Assembly: GCA_017744315.1 (NCBI GenBank)
Contig: JAGIBN010000001.1
Span: 434,001-498,000 of the forward strand
Length of the DNA stretch: 64,000 nt
Source of the DNA: Porphyrobacter sp.
GTDB taxonomy: Bacteria > Pseudomonadota > Alphaproteobacteria > Sphingomonadales > Sphingomonadaceae
Reading direction: 5' to 3'
The notes below the pieces were generated by a model. That model did not search any database and was not told where the DNA came from. It worked only from the letters and a program-made list of their open reading frames with translations. Positions 27,791 to 37,663 of the stretch are shown in pieces. The position numbers and the translations under genes were made by a program. Positions within the stretch are counted from its first letter, which is position 1. Every line of letters begins with the position of its first letter.

Positions 27791-30700
27791 ATGTTTCGTT
27801 CGAGTAAAGCGCTGGCGCGGGTTTCCGCGCTGGCCATAGCGCTGGCAACGGTCGGGGGCAGCCTTGCCGTGCCGACGGCACAGGCGGCCGCCGCACAGTA
27901 CAGTTTCACCATTCCGGCGCAGGACCTGGGCCGCGCGCTTCAGGAGTTCTCGCGCGTCACCGGGATGCAGGTGGCGGCGGCGCCCGACGCGGTACGGGGG
28001 CGTCGCAGCAGCGCCATTTCCGGCAAGATGAGCGCGCAGCAGGCACTCTCGCAGCTCGTGCGCGGCGCCGATGTCGATACGCAGATGCGCGGGGGCACGG
28101 TGATCCTGAAGGCACGGGCCGCCGCCCGGCCGCGTCCCGTTTCGGTTACGCCGGCCCGCCGGGCGGCTCCCGTCGCTGCGGCGACCGTCGCCGAGGAGCC
28201 TGCCGGAGGCGGTGACAGCGAGATCGTCGTCACCGGCTATATCGAGGCGGTCCAGCGTTCGCTCGACATCAAGCGGGGCAACGACACCGTCTCCGACACG
28301 ATCAGCGCCGACGACATGGGCAAGCTGCCCGCCAACAACGTCTCGGAAGCACTCGCGCGCCTGCCGGGCGTGAATGCCGTGCGCAGCCCCAGCACGGGCG
28401 AGGGCGACCGCATCACCGTGCGCGGCCTCTCCACCGAGCTGAACAATTACTCGATCAACGGCGTGCGCCTGGGCGGTGCCGGTTCGCGCGACAACAACTT
28501 CTATCGCGGCGTGCGCCTTTCGGTCCTGCCGCCCGACGGCATCAAGCAGATCACCGTCTACAAGACCCTGACCCCCGACCGCGACGGCGACGCGCTGGGC
28601 GGCTCGGTGGATATCTCCACGCCCACGGCCTTCGACCAGACCCCGACTTATGCGCGTCTCTCGGTCGAGGGCGGAATGCTCGACAAGTACGACCACCGCA
28701 AGTCCGGTCAGGTTTCCGGGGCTCTCGCGCGCCAGTTCAACGAGCATTTCGGTGTCTACGTCTCGGCCAACTGGAGCCGCCGCAAGTCGCAGTTCGAAAA
28801 GAACGGCGTCGACGGCGATAACCAGCCGGACACGTGGTACGACAACAGCGAGACGCTCGGCTGGGATCCCAACCGCTTCGTCATGCGCGGCATGAACCTC
28901 GGCTTCGGCGAGACCGACGTGAAGCGCTGGGGCGCCAATACCAGCATCGACTATCGCTCGGACGACCACGATTTCCACTTTCGCGGGCAGTACAACAAGT
29001 ACCGCAAGGACGAATTCCTCAACCGCCTGAACTTCCGCAACGACACCGCGAAGAACTCGACGCGCCTCGTGCAGGTGGATGCCGCCGATACCGCGCTGCT
29101 CCAGCCCGAGGACAACGTCACCGGGTACGATTCCAAGCTGGGCCGCATCTACGGCTATACCGTGGGCCAGATCGTCGACCAGGACCGCGACGGACGGATC
29201 ACCGACAAGGACCGCAAGGGCAAGTCGTTCTACAGCCTCAACGGCGGTTCGGGCACCTGGGACCCGCAGGGCTTCCGCCTGCGCCGGTTCTGGGAAGGCT
29301 CGCGCGAGACCGGCAGCCTGGCTTCGGCGAACGTCGGCGGCGTTTCGCGGGTCGGTGAGCTGACGATCGACTACGATGTTTCCTATTCGCAGTCCGAGGA
29401 CAATCTCGACGACGGCTACACCCTGGAATTCCGCAGCGACAAATACAACTGGCTGGGCAACAAGGGCGTTCTGTTCAGCAGCAGCGAGGATTCCCGCTTC
29501 CCCAAGTGGCTGCTCAACTCCGCCGGTCTCGACGCCGTGCAGGACCCCTCGCAATATGACTTCAGCAGTCTCGAAGGCGAAGTGGGCGGCAGCAGCGAGA
29601 AGCTCTGGCAGGCCCAGTTCAACCTCGTGTGGAAACCGGTCGATTCCTGGCTGGAAGCGTTCAAGACCGGCGCCAAGTTCTACAACTCGCGCCGCCGCAC
29701 CTATCAGGGCTCGTTCCTGAATCTGGAGGCGGACGGCACCCTGGCGGACTTCTCCGGGTTCTACGGCAAGGACGTGAACAGCCTGTTCGGCGGCGCCTAT
29801 AGCGGCCTCTACCGGCTCGGCACGACGATCGACAATCGCAAGATGCTGGCCGAACTCCAGCGGGCGCAGTCCGGCGACAGCGAAATCTTCGACGGATTCG
29901 CGGTCGATCCAAACCAGGCCGAACTCTCGAACGAGGACAGCTTCCGCTTCGGGGAGCGCGTGATCTCGGCCTATGCCATGGGCACGGCGCGCTTCGGCCG
30001 GGCACAAGTGATCGCAGGCGTCCGCATGGAAGCAACGCGCAACACGATCGACGCCTGGAACATGGACCTGATCCAGGGCCAGCGCTTCGTCTCGGACAAG
30101 TCCAGTTTCGTCAACGTGCTGCCCTCGATCCATGTGAACTACGAACTGGATGATCGCACCAAGCTGCGCGGCGCGGTCTGGACCAGCTTCGCCCGCCCCG
30201 ACATCGCCCGCATGAGTTCGGCGCGCGAGTACGGCTACGACACCGATCCCGATGGCGACGGCAAGGAAAACCCGATCTCGCAGTGGGTGCTGACCTCGAT
30301 CGCGCAGGGCAACCCGAACCTCAAGCCGATGCGCTCGCTCAACCTCGACATGTCGCTGGAGCATTACGCCGGGCGGACCGGGGCCTATTCGGTGGCGCTC
30401 TACTACAAGCACATCACCAACTTCCTGTTCCGCTCTTCCTCCAGCAACATCCGCAACGGAACGCTGGGCGAGAACGTCGATCCGGCGGGTGTGGCCATCT
30501 CGATGCCGAACAACGGCAAGACCGCCGAAGTCTACGGCATGGAGATCAGCGGGCAGCAATTGCTGCACTGGCTGCCCGGCGTGCTCGGTTCGCTGGGCGT
30601 CGGCGGGAACCTGACCTTGCAACGCTCCACGGCGGTGACGGGCCTTTCGTGGCATCCGGACGGCTACGAGCTGCCGCTGATGGAAACGCCCGAGACCATC

Positions 30701-31000
30701 GCCAACCTGCAACTGTTCTGGGAGCGCAAGGGCTGGGAAGTCTACGGTGCATGGAACTACCAGTCGAAGTTCCTCGGCGGCATCCAGGACTTCGGCAACA
30801 ACCCCTACGAGCAGGCCTATAGCTTCGTGGACCTGACGTTCCGCAAGACGTTCCTGAAGAAGTCGTCGGTGCAGCTCCAGATCCAGAACCTCTTCGACTC
30901 GCATACTTATTGGGAGACGGTCTCGTCGGGCACAGGTGCCAGCCGCGGCTACGTCAAGAATGGGCGCAGCGTCACGCTCGGCCTCAACCTGATCTTCTGA
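27791..31000 (+). CDS. TonB-dependent receptor/transducer with N-terminal STN (secretin/TonB signalling) domain
   Basis: Signal peptide; AAAQYSFTIPAQDLGRALQEFSRVTGMQVAAAPDAVRGRRSSAISGKMSAQQALSQLVRG (STN); plug and barrel, terminal GLNLIF. Confidence 0.93.
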   Translation: MFRSSKALARVSALAIALATVGGSLAVPTAQAAAAQYSFTIPAQDLGRALQEFSRVTGMQVAAAPDAVRGRRSSAISGKMSAQQALSQLVRGADVDTQMRGGTVILKARAAARPRPVSVTPARRAAPVAAATVAEEPAGGGDSEIVVTGYIEAVQRSLDIKRGNDTVSDTISADDMGKLPANNVSEALARLPGVNAVRSPSTGEGDRITVRGLSTELNNYSINGVRLGGAGSRDNNFYRGVRLSVLPPDGIKQITVYKTLTPDRDGDALGGSVDISTPTAFDQTPTYARLSVEGGMLDKYDHRKSGQVSGALARQFNEHFGVYVSANWSRRKSQFEKNGVDGDNQPDTWYDNSETLGWDPNRFVMRGMNLGFGETDVKRWGANTSIDYRSDDHDFHFRGQYNKYRKDEFLNRLNFRNDTAKNSTRLVQVDAADTALLQPEDNVTGYDSKLGRIYGYTVGQIVDQDRDGRITDKDRKGKSFYSLNGGSGTWDPQGFRLRRFWEGSRETGSLASANVGGVSRVGELTIDYDVSYSQSEDNLDDGYTLEFRSDKYNWLGNKGVLFSSSEDSRFPKWLLNSAGLDAVQDPSQYDFSSLEGEVGGSSEKLWQAQFNLVWKPVDSWLEAFKTGAKFYNSRRRTYQGSFLNLEADGTLADFSGFYGKDVNSLFGGAYSGLYRLGTTIDNRKMLAELQRAQSGDSEIFDGFAVDPNQAELSNEDSFRFGERVISAYAMGTARFGRAQVIAGVRMEATRNTIDAWNMDLIQGQRFVSDKSSFVNVLPSIHVNYELDDRTKLRGAVWTSFARPDIARMSSAREYGYDTDPDGDGKENPISQWVLTSIAQGNPNLKPMRSLNLDMSLEHYAGRTGAYSVALYYKHITNFLFRSSSSNIRNGTLGENVDPAGVAISMPNNGKTAEVYGMEISGQQLLHWLPGVLGSLGVGGNLTLQRSTAVTGLSWHPDGYELPLMETPETIANLQLFWERKGWEVYGAWNYQSKFLGGIQDFGNNPYEQAYSFVDLTFRKTFLKKSSVQLQIQNLFDSHTYWETVSSGTGASRGYVKNGRSVTLGLNLIF

Positions 31001-31011
31001 GGGGCACTGTG

Positions 31012-32286
31012 ATGACACTGAAAACCCGCATCTTGCTGGGGGCGCTGGCGTTTTGCCTGCCGCTTCCGGCGATTGCCGCCGACGCGCCTGTCCAGCAGCA
31101 GGAGCAGCTGGCCCCTGCCACCGTCCGGCCCGAGCGCGTGATACTGAATCTCACTGCCGATCCGGCGACGGAGATGGCCGTGACCTGGCGCTCGGCTCCG
31201 GGCCTCTCCGGGCAGGTCCAATATGCGAAGGCGACCAACAGCCCCGATTTCGTGAAGACGCCGCTGACGGTCGAGGCGAAGACCGACGATGCAACGCTGC
31301 CGGTGCGCGAGGACCCGGCGTTCCGCGCGGCCTATCACGCGGCGGTGCTGACAGGGCTCGAACCGGACACCGTCTACGCCTACCGCGTGGGTGATGGCGC
31401 GCACTGGTCCGAATGGTTCCAGTTCCGCACCGCCGCGCGCGAGGCCAAACCGTTCCGCTTCATCTACATGGGCGACATGCAGAACCAGATCCTGTCGGAA
31501 GCCTCGCGCACCTTGCGGATGGCTTTCCGGCAGGCAGGCGACGCGGCCTTCACGATCCATGCCGGGGACCTCATCAACCGGCATGACAGCGACGCGGAGT
31601 GGGGCGAATGGTTCGCCTCGGGTGGGTTCCTCTATGCCCAGACGCCGCAAATGCCGACGCCGGGCAACCATGAGTACGTGCGCGACGAGGCGGCGCGGGC
31701 GGGCTCCTCGATCAACGGCCAGTGGCGCCGCCAGTTCACTTTGCCCGAGAACGGCCCCGCCGAAGTTCCGGCGAGCCGGGAAACGAGCTGGTACACCGAC
31801 TATCAGGGGCTGCGCCTGATCTCTATCGACTCCATGCAGGTCGATCGCGACGGGGCCGCGCGCAAGGCCATCGTGAAGTGGCTCGATGCCCTGCTGGCGA
31901 ACAATTCAAACCGCTGGACGGTCCTGTTCCTGCACTTCCCGCTGTTCTCCAGCGAGCCGGGGCGGGACAATCCCAAGGTCCGCGCCGCGCTCAAGCCGCT
32001 GATCGACAAGTACCATGTCGATCTCGTGCTTCAGGGCCACGATCACGGCTATGCGCGGGGTGCCGTCGGCAAGGACGGTCCCTCGGCGGACGATGCCGGG
32101 ACGACTTATGCCGTCTCGGTCGCGGGGCCGAAGATGTACGAGGTCGGCAACCTGCCCTGGGCGCGCAAGTCGGCTTCGCGCACGCAGGCCTATCAGGTGA
32201 TCGACGTCAGCCCGTCCGCGCTGACCTATCGGGCCTATACCGCGACGGGCGAGCCGCTCGATGCGGTGACCTTGCAGAAGCCCTGA
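31012..32286 (+). CDS. Exported purple-acid-phosphatase-like metallophosphoesterase with Fn3-like N-domain
   Basis: Signal peptide; MGDMQNQ, AGDLINR, PGNHEYV, FLHFPLFSS, LQGHDHGYARG metallophosphoesterase motifs; RPERVILNLTADPATEMAVTWRS PAP-like N-domain. Confidence 0.9.
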   Translation: MTLKTRILLGALAFCLPLPAIAADAPVQQQEQLAPATVRPERVILNLTADPATEMAVTWRSAPGLSGQVQYAKATNSPDFVKTPLTVEAKTDDATLPVREDPAFRAAYHAAVLTGLEPDTVYAYRVGDGAHWSEWFQFRTAAREAKPFRFIYMGDMQNQILSEASRTLRMAFRQAGDAAFTIHAGDLINRHDSDAEWGEWFASGGFLYAQTPQMPTPGNHEYVRDEAARAGSSINGQWRRQFTLPENGPAEVPASRETSWYTDYQGLRLISIDSMQVDRDGAARKAIVKWLDALLANNSNRWTVLFLHFPLFSSEPGRDNPKVRAALKPLIDKYHVDLVLQGHDHGYARGAVGKDGPSADDAGTTYAVSVAGPKMYEVGNLPWARKSASRTQAYQVIDVSPSALTYRAYTATGEPLDAVTLQKP

Positions 32287-32416
32287 AGAGAACGAGCCGG
32301 AAGCAAGCTGGGGGGCATTGCTCCGGCTCCTGGCGAGGCCGCACTTCGAATTGCGACCCGAAGGGCGGCTTCGTCATGCCCGCCCGGCCGATCAGGCCGG
32401 GCGGGCACATTCCTGT

Positions 32417-33460
32417 TCAGTCCAGCATCGCCTCGCGCAGCTTGGCGATATCGGCGTCGGTCAGGCCGATCTTCTGCTTCAGATAGCCTTCGGTGCCGCC
32501 GTACTGCTTGTCGATGTAGGTGAAGAACTGCGCGAGGTGCGAGGCGCCGCTGGGGGTGTAGAGCGGCTCGGCCTTGGGCGGCTGGCCGTCGGCGCGCGCA
32601 GCGTAATACTTGAGGATCGGATTGCCCGGATAGTCGGCGGGATCGACCTTCGGCATTTCCCACTGCGGGCGGCGCAGTTCGGTGGAGCGGTGATAATCCT
32701 TGAGGATCGTCTCGCGGTCGACGCCGAGCACGTCGTAGATCAGGGCCGTGGCGATGCCGGTGCGATCCTGACCGGCCGAGCAGTGGTAGACCACCGCGCC
32801 CTCGTTCGCGAGAAGCCGGTTGAACAGCGCGCGGAACTGCGGGACGAGCATGATCTCCATCCCCTCGTACAGGTTCTCGCCGCCGCTCTTGGCCATCTTC
32901 GCGAAGAGCGGCTTCAGCGAATAGTCGTTGGCAAGGAACAGCGCGCCGGTGCGGTCGTCGAGCATGTCGGGCGCGACTTCACGCTCCTCGATCGCGCGCA
33001 AGTCGACCACGGCGCCGAGATGGACCTGATCGAGCAGGGCGTAGTCGGCTTCGGTCAGCAACGGCATCGCGCCGGAGCGGAAGGCCTTGTCCCACTTCAC
33101 GGTGCGACCGTCCCTGGTGACATAGCCGCCGATGTCACGGAAATTGCTGCCCTGCTGGAGCGGGAGCACGCGCTCCGCGACGACGGTGGTCTTGCCGTCC
33201 TTGCCTTCGAGAATGACGTAGCGCCGCTCGCTTGCCGGGATCGGCAGCTTGAGCGCGACCGCCTTGCTGGCGGCGGCGAAGCGCTGGTCGCTCTTGTCGA
33301 GCACGGGGTCGGTGCTGATCCAGACGGTGACGGGGGTGCTGTCCGTCCGGGCCAGTTCGACCGTCCGGTCATCGAGGCGGGTGAGCGTCGCCAGTTCGCG
33401 GGCCATGGCGGGCGAGGCGGTGAGCGCCGCGATAAGGGCGAGGGGGGCGATCTTGCGCAT
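32417..33460 (-). CDS. Exported tyrosine (dual-specificity-type) protein phosphatase family
   Basis: Signal peptide MRKIAPLALIAALTASPAMA; NFRDIGGY..., catalytic HCSAGQDRTG (CX5R). Start at internal ATG 33460. Confidence 0.88.
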   Translation of the reverse strand: MRKIAPLALIAALTASPAMARELATLTRLDDRTVELARTDSTPVTVWISTDPVLDKSDQRFAAASKAVALKLPIPASERRYVILEGKDGKTTVVAERVLPLQQGSNFRDIGGYVTRDGRTVKWDKAFRSGAMPLLTEADYALLDQVHLGAVVDLRAIEEREVAPDMLDDRTGALFLANDYSLKPLFAKMAKSGGENLYEGMEIMLVPQFRALFNRLLANEGAVVYHCSAGQDRTGIATALIYDVLGVDRETILKDYHRSTELRRPQWEMPKVDPADYPGNPILKYYAARADGQPPKAEPLYTPSGASHLAQFFTYIDKQYGGTEGYLKQKIGLTDADIAKLREAMLD

Positions 33461-33621
33461 GAGCGGAATCCTTGAGGTCGTTAGGGTCTCGGCCGTTAAG
33501 ACGGATGTATGTATCCTTTGTGACAGAATTTCGGTCAATATTCTTATATATGATCGTGGTGGTGATGGTGTCGTGCAGAATTAACAGGAACGGATGTATG
33601 TTTTCTTGCCGGGGGCGAATC

Positions 33622-33653
33622 AAAAAAGGGGCTGCCTTTCGGCAGCCCCCTTT
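33622..33653 (-). terminator. Intrinsic terminator downstream of doxX-like gene
   Basis: Minus strand GGGGCTGCC-GAAA-GGCAGCCCC-TTTTTT just past the stop at 33675. Confidence 0.85.
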
Positions 33654-33674
33654 CATCGGTTGGTGCGGGATGGA

Positions 33675-34082
33675 TCAGTCGCGGCCTTTGCCGAAAGCGA
33701 CGATCTGGAGGAGGCCGCCGGCCATCGCGACGTTCTTGAAGAAATGGATGAACTGGTTCTGGTCAGCGAACTGCGCGTGGAAGAATACCGCCGTGGCCAG
33801 GCTGAACAGCGCGAGACCGGCCGCTACCGTGCGCAGGCGATAACCCGAGATCAGCAGGGCGCCGCCGATGACTTCGATCGCGACCGCACCGGCCATGGCG
33901 ACGGCGGGGAGGGGCAGGCCGACCGAGGCAATATAGGCCATCGTCCCGGCAGGATCGGAGAGCTTGGAAAGGCCGCTCAGGATGAAGATGGCGGCGATCA
34001 GGATGCGGCCGACGAGCGGCAGGAACTTCACGATTCCGGCCTCGTTGGCGGCGGGAGCGATCTTGGCGGTTGCGGTATTCAT
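33675..34082 (-). CDS. DoxX family membrane protein
   Basis: LPLVGRILIAAIFILSGLSKLSDPAGTMAYIASVGLPLPAVAMAGAVAIEVIGGALLISGYRLR. Confidence 0.88.
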   Translation of the reverse strand: MNTATAKIAPAANEAGIVKFLPLVGRILIAAIFILSGLSKLSDPAGTMAYIASVGLPLPAVAMAGAVAIEVIGGALLISGYRLRTVAAGLALFSLATAVFFHAQFADQNQFIHFFKNVAMAGGLLQIVAFGKGRD

Positions 34083-34227
34083 GGCTTTTCCCCTTCGGGT
34101 TTGTCTGGAGAGGGTCCGGCCGTTGCGGCTGCGGGGTGCCTCGATGAGCCATGAAATGCCGAAGAAAGACGTTTCCAGAAATCCGGATAAATTTGATCGT
34201 GGTGTTCGAGGAATTGGAAATGAAGTG

Positions 34228-34686
34228 TCAGCCCGAAAGGTTCAGCGGCTTCCAGCGGTTGCGCCAGACTTTCGGTGTCGTGCCGACGATGCGGCGGAAC
34301 AGGCGGGTGAGGTGGGCCTGGTCGGTCAGGCCGCAGACGCAGGCGATCTCCGACAAGGCGTCGTCCGTCTGGAGCATCAGCCGCTGCGCGCGTCGGATAC
34401 GCTGGCGAATGACATAGGCGTGCGGCGGCTCGCCCACGCTGGTCTTGAAGGCGCGGCAAAAATGCCCGGTGCTTAGCCGTGCGGCGGCGGCGAGATCATG
34501 GCAGGACAGGGCTCCTGCAAGATTGTCCTCGATATGCTGGACAACCTTGCGGAGCTGCCATCCGGCGAGACCGCCCTTGGCCGTGCCGTCGGGCCGGGCG
34601 GTTATCGGTCGGAAGGATTCGATGTGGCGATGCTGTAAATCGTGCGGCCTGTCTGTCGTTGTCGTGCCCAAGGCTTCGTGAAGCAT
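34228..34686 (-). CDS. AraC family transcriptional regulator
   Basis: Two HTH units: DLAAAARLSTGHFCRAFKTSVGEPPHAYVIRQRIRRAQRLM...LSEIACVCGLTDQAHLTRLFRRIVGTTPKVWRNRW. Start at internal ATG 34686. Confidence 0.88.
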   Translation of the reverse strand: MLHEALGTTTTDRPHDLQHRHIESFRPITARPDGTAKGGLAGWQLRKVVQHIEDNLAGALSCHDLAAAARLSTGHFCRAFKTSVGEPPHAYVIRQRIRRAQRLMLQTDDALSEIACVCGLTDQAHLTRLFRRIVGTTPKVWRNRWKPLNLSG

Positions 34687-34884
34687 GACGAACTCTCCAG
34701 ATCCGCTGCTTGGCTTGCGTCGATAAAGGCAAACCGGGCGGCGATATGGCAATCGATGGGCACAAGTGTCGCATAGTCATTCATAACGACAAGCCCATTC
34801 TTCATCGAATGGCCTTCGATCTTCGTGGATGTTCGAAATAGATCGTGATCGCGAGTCTTTTGGGTATTTTTTTGAGCTATCCGA

Positions 34885-35814
34885 TCAGATGTCGGGAAGT
34901 TCGCCCATGTTGCTGTCGAGTTCGCACTGGGCGACGAAGCGGTCGAGCAGCCACGCTGCTGCCGGGCCGGGCGGGGTGTCGCGGCGCCAGATGCCGCCGA
35001 AGCGGTAGATGCCGCCCGGATGGTCGGGCATCGAGAGGCGGATGAGCGTGCCGGAAACGAGATCGGCCTCGATCATCGGCAGCGGCATGTTGCCCCAGCC
35101 GATCCCCTGTCGCAGCAGTGCATGCTTGGCGCCAAGGTCGGCAAGGCGCCAGGTCTTGGGGCTCATGACCGAGAAGTCCTTGCCATCGGTGAAGCGCGAG
35201 CGGTCGCTGAGCACGAGCTGGGTATATTCGCGCCCCGCGCCGGGCGGGATCGGGTCTATGCGGCCGAGCGGATGGTCGGGCGCGGCCACCGGCACCATCG
35301 CCACCGAGCCGACCGAGACGCTTTCGAGCCCCCCCACACCCGCGAAGAGCGGCCCGGACAGGCCGATCACGGCAGTCCCGTCGAGCACCATCGAGGTGAT
35401 CGCGCCGAGCGCCTCGACATGGAGGCGAAGCTGCACGGTCGGAAACTCGGCAGCGAAGGCGCGCAGGATCACCCCGAGGCTCTCTGCCGGGAACATGACG
35501 TCCACGGCAAGATCGACTTCCGCTTCAAGACCGTCGAGCAGGCCCTTCACTTTGGCGCGCAGCCCGTCGATGCCTTCCGCGACGCCGCGCGCCTCGGACA
35601 GGACCGCGCGGCCGGCGGTGGTGAGGACGGGCTTGCGGGTGCCCTCGCGCTCGAACAGCAGGACTCCGAGCTGGGCTTCGAGATTGGCGATGCCATAGCT
35701 GATGACCGAGACCGCGCGGTTCAGCTTGCGCCCGGCGGCGGCGAAGCTGCCGGTATCGACAATGGCCAGGAAGATGCGAAGCTGGTCCAGGGTCGGCGTA
35801 CCGGGGTTACTCAC
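34885..35814 (-). CDS. LysR family transcriptional regulator
   Basis: TLDQLRIFLAIVDTGSFAAAGRKLNRAVSVISYGIANLEAQLGVLLFEREGTRKPVLTTAG; divergent from pirin genes. Confidence 0.9.
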   Translation of the reverse strand: MSNPGTPTLDQLRIFLAIVDTGSFAAAGRKLNRAVSVISYGIANLEAQLGVLLFEREGTRKPVLTTAGRAVLSEARGVAEGIDGLRAKVKGLLDGLEAEVDLAVDVMFPAESLGVILRAFAAEFPTVQLRLHVEALGAITSMVLDGTAVIGLSGPLFAGVGGLESVSVGSVAMVPVAAPDHPLGRIDPIPPGAGREYTQLVLSDRSRFTDGKDFSVMSPKTWRLADLGAKHALLRQGIGWGNMPLPMIEADLVSGTLIRLSMPDHPGGIYRFGGIWRRDTPPGPAAAWLLDRFVAQCELDSNMGELPDI

Positions 35815-35930
35815 TTTTCAATCTCCTCGAACAATCATGTCGATTTTATCCCTCTGAACTTGAAATGAGACCAAGTCTATATGGGTTTCAACAGGACGGC
35901 ACCTCACCCCGCCGCCCCCGGAGACAGGAC

Positions 35931-36629
35931 ATGATCGAACTTCGCCCCTTTGACAGCCTCGGCGGTGCCAACCACGGCTGGCTCGATGCCAAGCACCACT
36001 TCTCGTTCGCCGGCTACCACGATCCGGCCCGCGTCCACTGGGGCAACCTGCGCGTCTGGAACGACGATGCGATCGCCCCGCAGACCGGCTTCCCGCCGCA
36101 CCCCCACCGCGACATGGAAATCATCACCTATGTCCGCGAGGGTGCAATCACCCACCAGGACAACCTGGGCAACAAGGGCCGCACCGAGGCCGGCGACGTC
36201 CAGGTGATGAGCGCAGGCACCGGCATCACCCACTCGGAATACAACCTCGAGGACGTGACGACGAAGATCTTCCAGATCTGGATCATCCCGACCCGCGACG
36301 GCGAAGAACCGAGCTGGGGCGCCAAGCCCTTCCCCAAGGGCGACCGTTCGGGCCAGTTCGTGACCCTCGCCTCGGGCTACGAGAACGACAACGACGCCCT
36401 GCCGATCCGCACCAACGCCCGCGTCGTGGGCGCCACGCTCAAGGCCGGCGAGACCGCCGAATACCCGCTGGGCAAGGATCGCAAGGCCTACCTCGTTCCC
36501 GCCATCGGCGCGGTGCAGATCGAGGACGTGCGTGCCAATGCCCGTGACGGCGTGGCGATCAGCGACGTCGAGGTACTCCGGGTCACCGCGATCGAGGACA
36601 GCGAGATCGTCCTCGTCGACGCAGCCTGA
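35931..36629 (+). CDS. Pirin family protein (YhaK/YhhW-like)
   Basis: MIELRPFDSLGGANHGWLDAKHHFSFAGYHDPARVHWGNLRVWNDD...PHPHRDMEIITYVREGAITHQDNLGN...: cupin metal-site HPHRDME. Confidence 0.92.
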   Translation: MIELRPFDSLGGANHGWLDAKHHFSFAGYHDPARVHWGNLRVWNDDAIAPQTGFPPHPHRDMEIITYVREGAITHQDNLGNKGRTEAGDVQVMSAGTGITHSEYNLEDVTTKIFQIWIIPTRDGEEPSWGAKPFPKGDRSGQFVTLASGYENDNDALPIRTNARVVGATLKAGETAEYPLGKDRKAYLVPAIGAVQIEDVRANARDGVAISDVEVLRVTAIEDSEIVLVDAA

Positions 36630-36753
36630 CCAATACCTGGAGCGGGTGGATATCCATCCGCTCCCCATCTCCCCGATTGAAATTTTCCGGTTCGGCGCCA
36701 ACACTCTCCCCGGCGCTCAAACGCACAGAAGAAGCGCAAGGAAGGATTGCCCC

Positions 36754-37650
36754 ATGACCGTCCACTCGTCCGATATCGAAGGCGTTGACCTCGTCGTTCT
36801 CCCCCCCGTTCGCGACCTTGGCGACGGCTTCCAGGTCCGCCGCGCACTGCCCACCGCGCAGCGCCGCATGGTCGGCCCCTTCATCTTCTTCGACCAGATG
36901 GGCGAGGCGGTGTTCCGCAGCGGCGAAGGTCTCGACGTGCGCCCGCATCCGCACATCGGTCTCTCCACCCTGACCTACCTCGTCGAAGGCGAGATATTCC
37001 ACCGCGACTCGCTCGGCTCTGCGCAGGCGATCCGTCCCGGTGAGGTCAACTGGATGACCGCGGGCAGCGGCATCGTCCACTCCGAGCGCACCTCTCCCGA
37101 AGTCCGCGCCAGCGGCGGCAAGCTGTTCGGTCTCCAGACCTGGATCGCGTTGCCCAAGGAAGCGGAAGAAATCGCCCCGGCCTTCGCCCACCACAAGGCC
37201 GACGAAATCCCCGTGACCGAAGACGCCGGAACCCGCCTTACGCTGATCGCCGGTACGTCCGACGGCCTGACCTCGCCGCTCAAGACCTACTCCGACATGG
37301 TCTATGCCGATATCGTCATGCTCGACGGTGCCCGCTACCAGGTCAAGGCCGAGCACGTCGAACGCGCGATCTATGTCGTCGGCGGCGAAGTGGAAGTGGA
37401 AGGCCAGACCGGCAGCTTCAAGGAGACCGAACTCGTGGTCTTCAAGCCCGGCGCCGAAGTGGTGCTCCGCGCCAAGGGCGGCACGCGCCTGATGCTGCTG
37501 GGCGGCGAACCGCTGCCGGAAAAGCGCCACATCTTCTGGAACTTCGTCTCCTCATCGCTCGACCGCATCGAGCAGGCCAAGGAAGACTGGAAGGAACAGC
37601 GCTTCGCCCGCGTGCCCGAAGAGCACGAATTCATCCCCCTCCCGGCCTGA
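36754..37650 (+). CDS. Pirin family protein
   Basis: GDGFQVRRALPTAQRRMVGPFIFFDQMGEAVFRSGEGLDVRPHPHIGLSTLTYLVEGEIFHRDSLG...: pirin N-cupin. Confidence 0.92.
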   Translation: MTVHSSDIEGVDLVVLPPVRDLGDGFQVRRALPTAQRRMVGPFIFFDQMGEAVFRSGEGLDVRPHPHIGLSTLTYLVEGEIFHRDSLGSAQAIRPGEVNWMTAGSGIVHSERTSPEVRASGGKLFGLQTWIALPKEAEEIAPAFAHHKADEIPVTEDAGTRLTLIAGTSDGLTSPLKTYSDMVYADIVMLDGARYQVKAEHVERAIYVVGGEVEVEGQTGSFKETELVVFKPGAEVVLRAKGGTRLMLLGGEPLPEKRHIFWNFVSSSLDRIEQAKEDWKEQRFARVPEEHEFIPLPA

Positions 37651-37663
37651 GGAGTACCGGACC

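Noticed and set aside
27698-31018. 1106-aa minus-strand ORF
   Set aside because: Antisense to a strongly supported TonB receptor; composition typical of a GC-rich shadow frame (Arg/Val/Glu/Ala runs), no domain.
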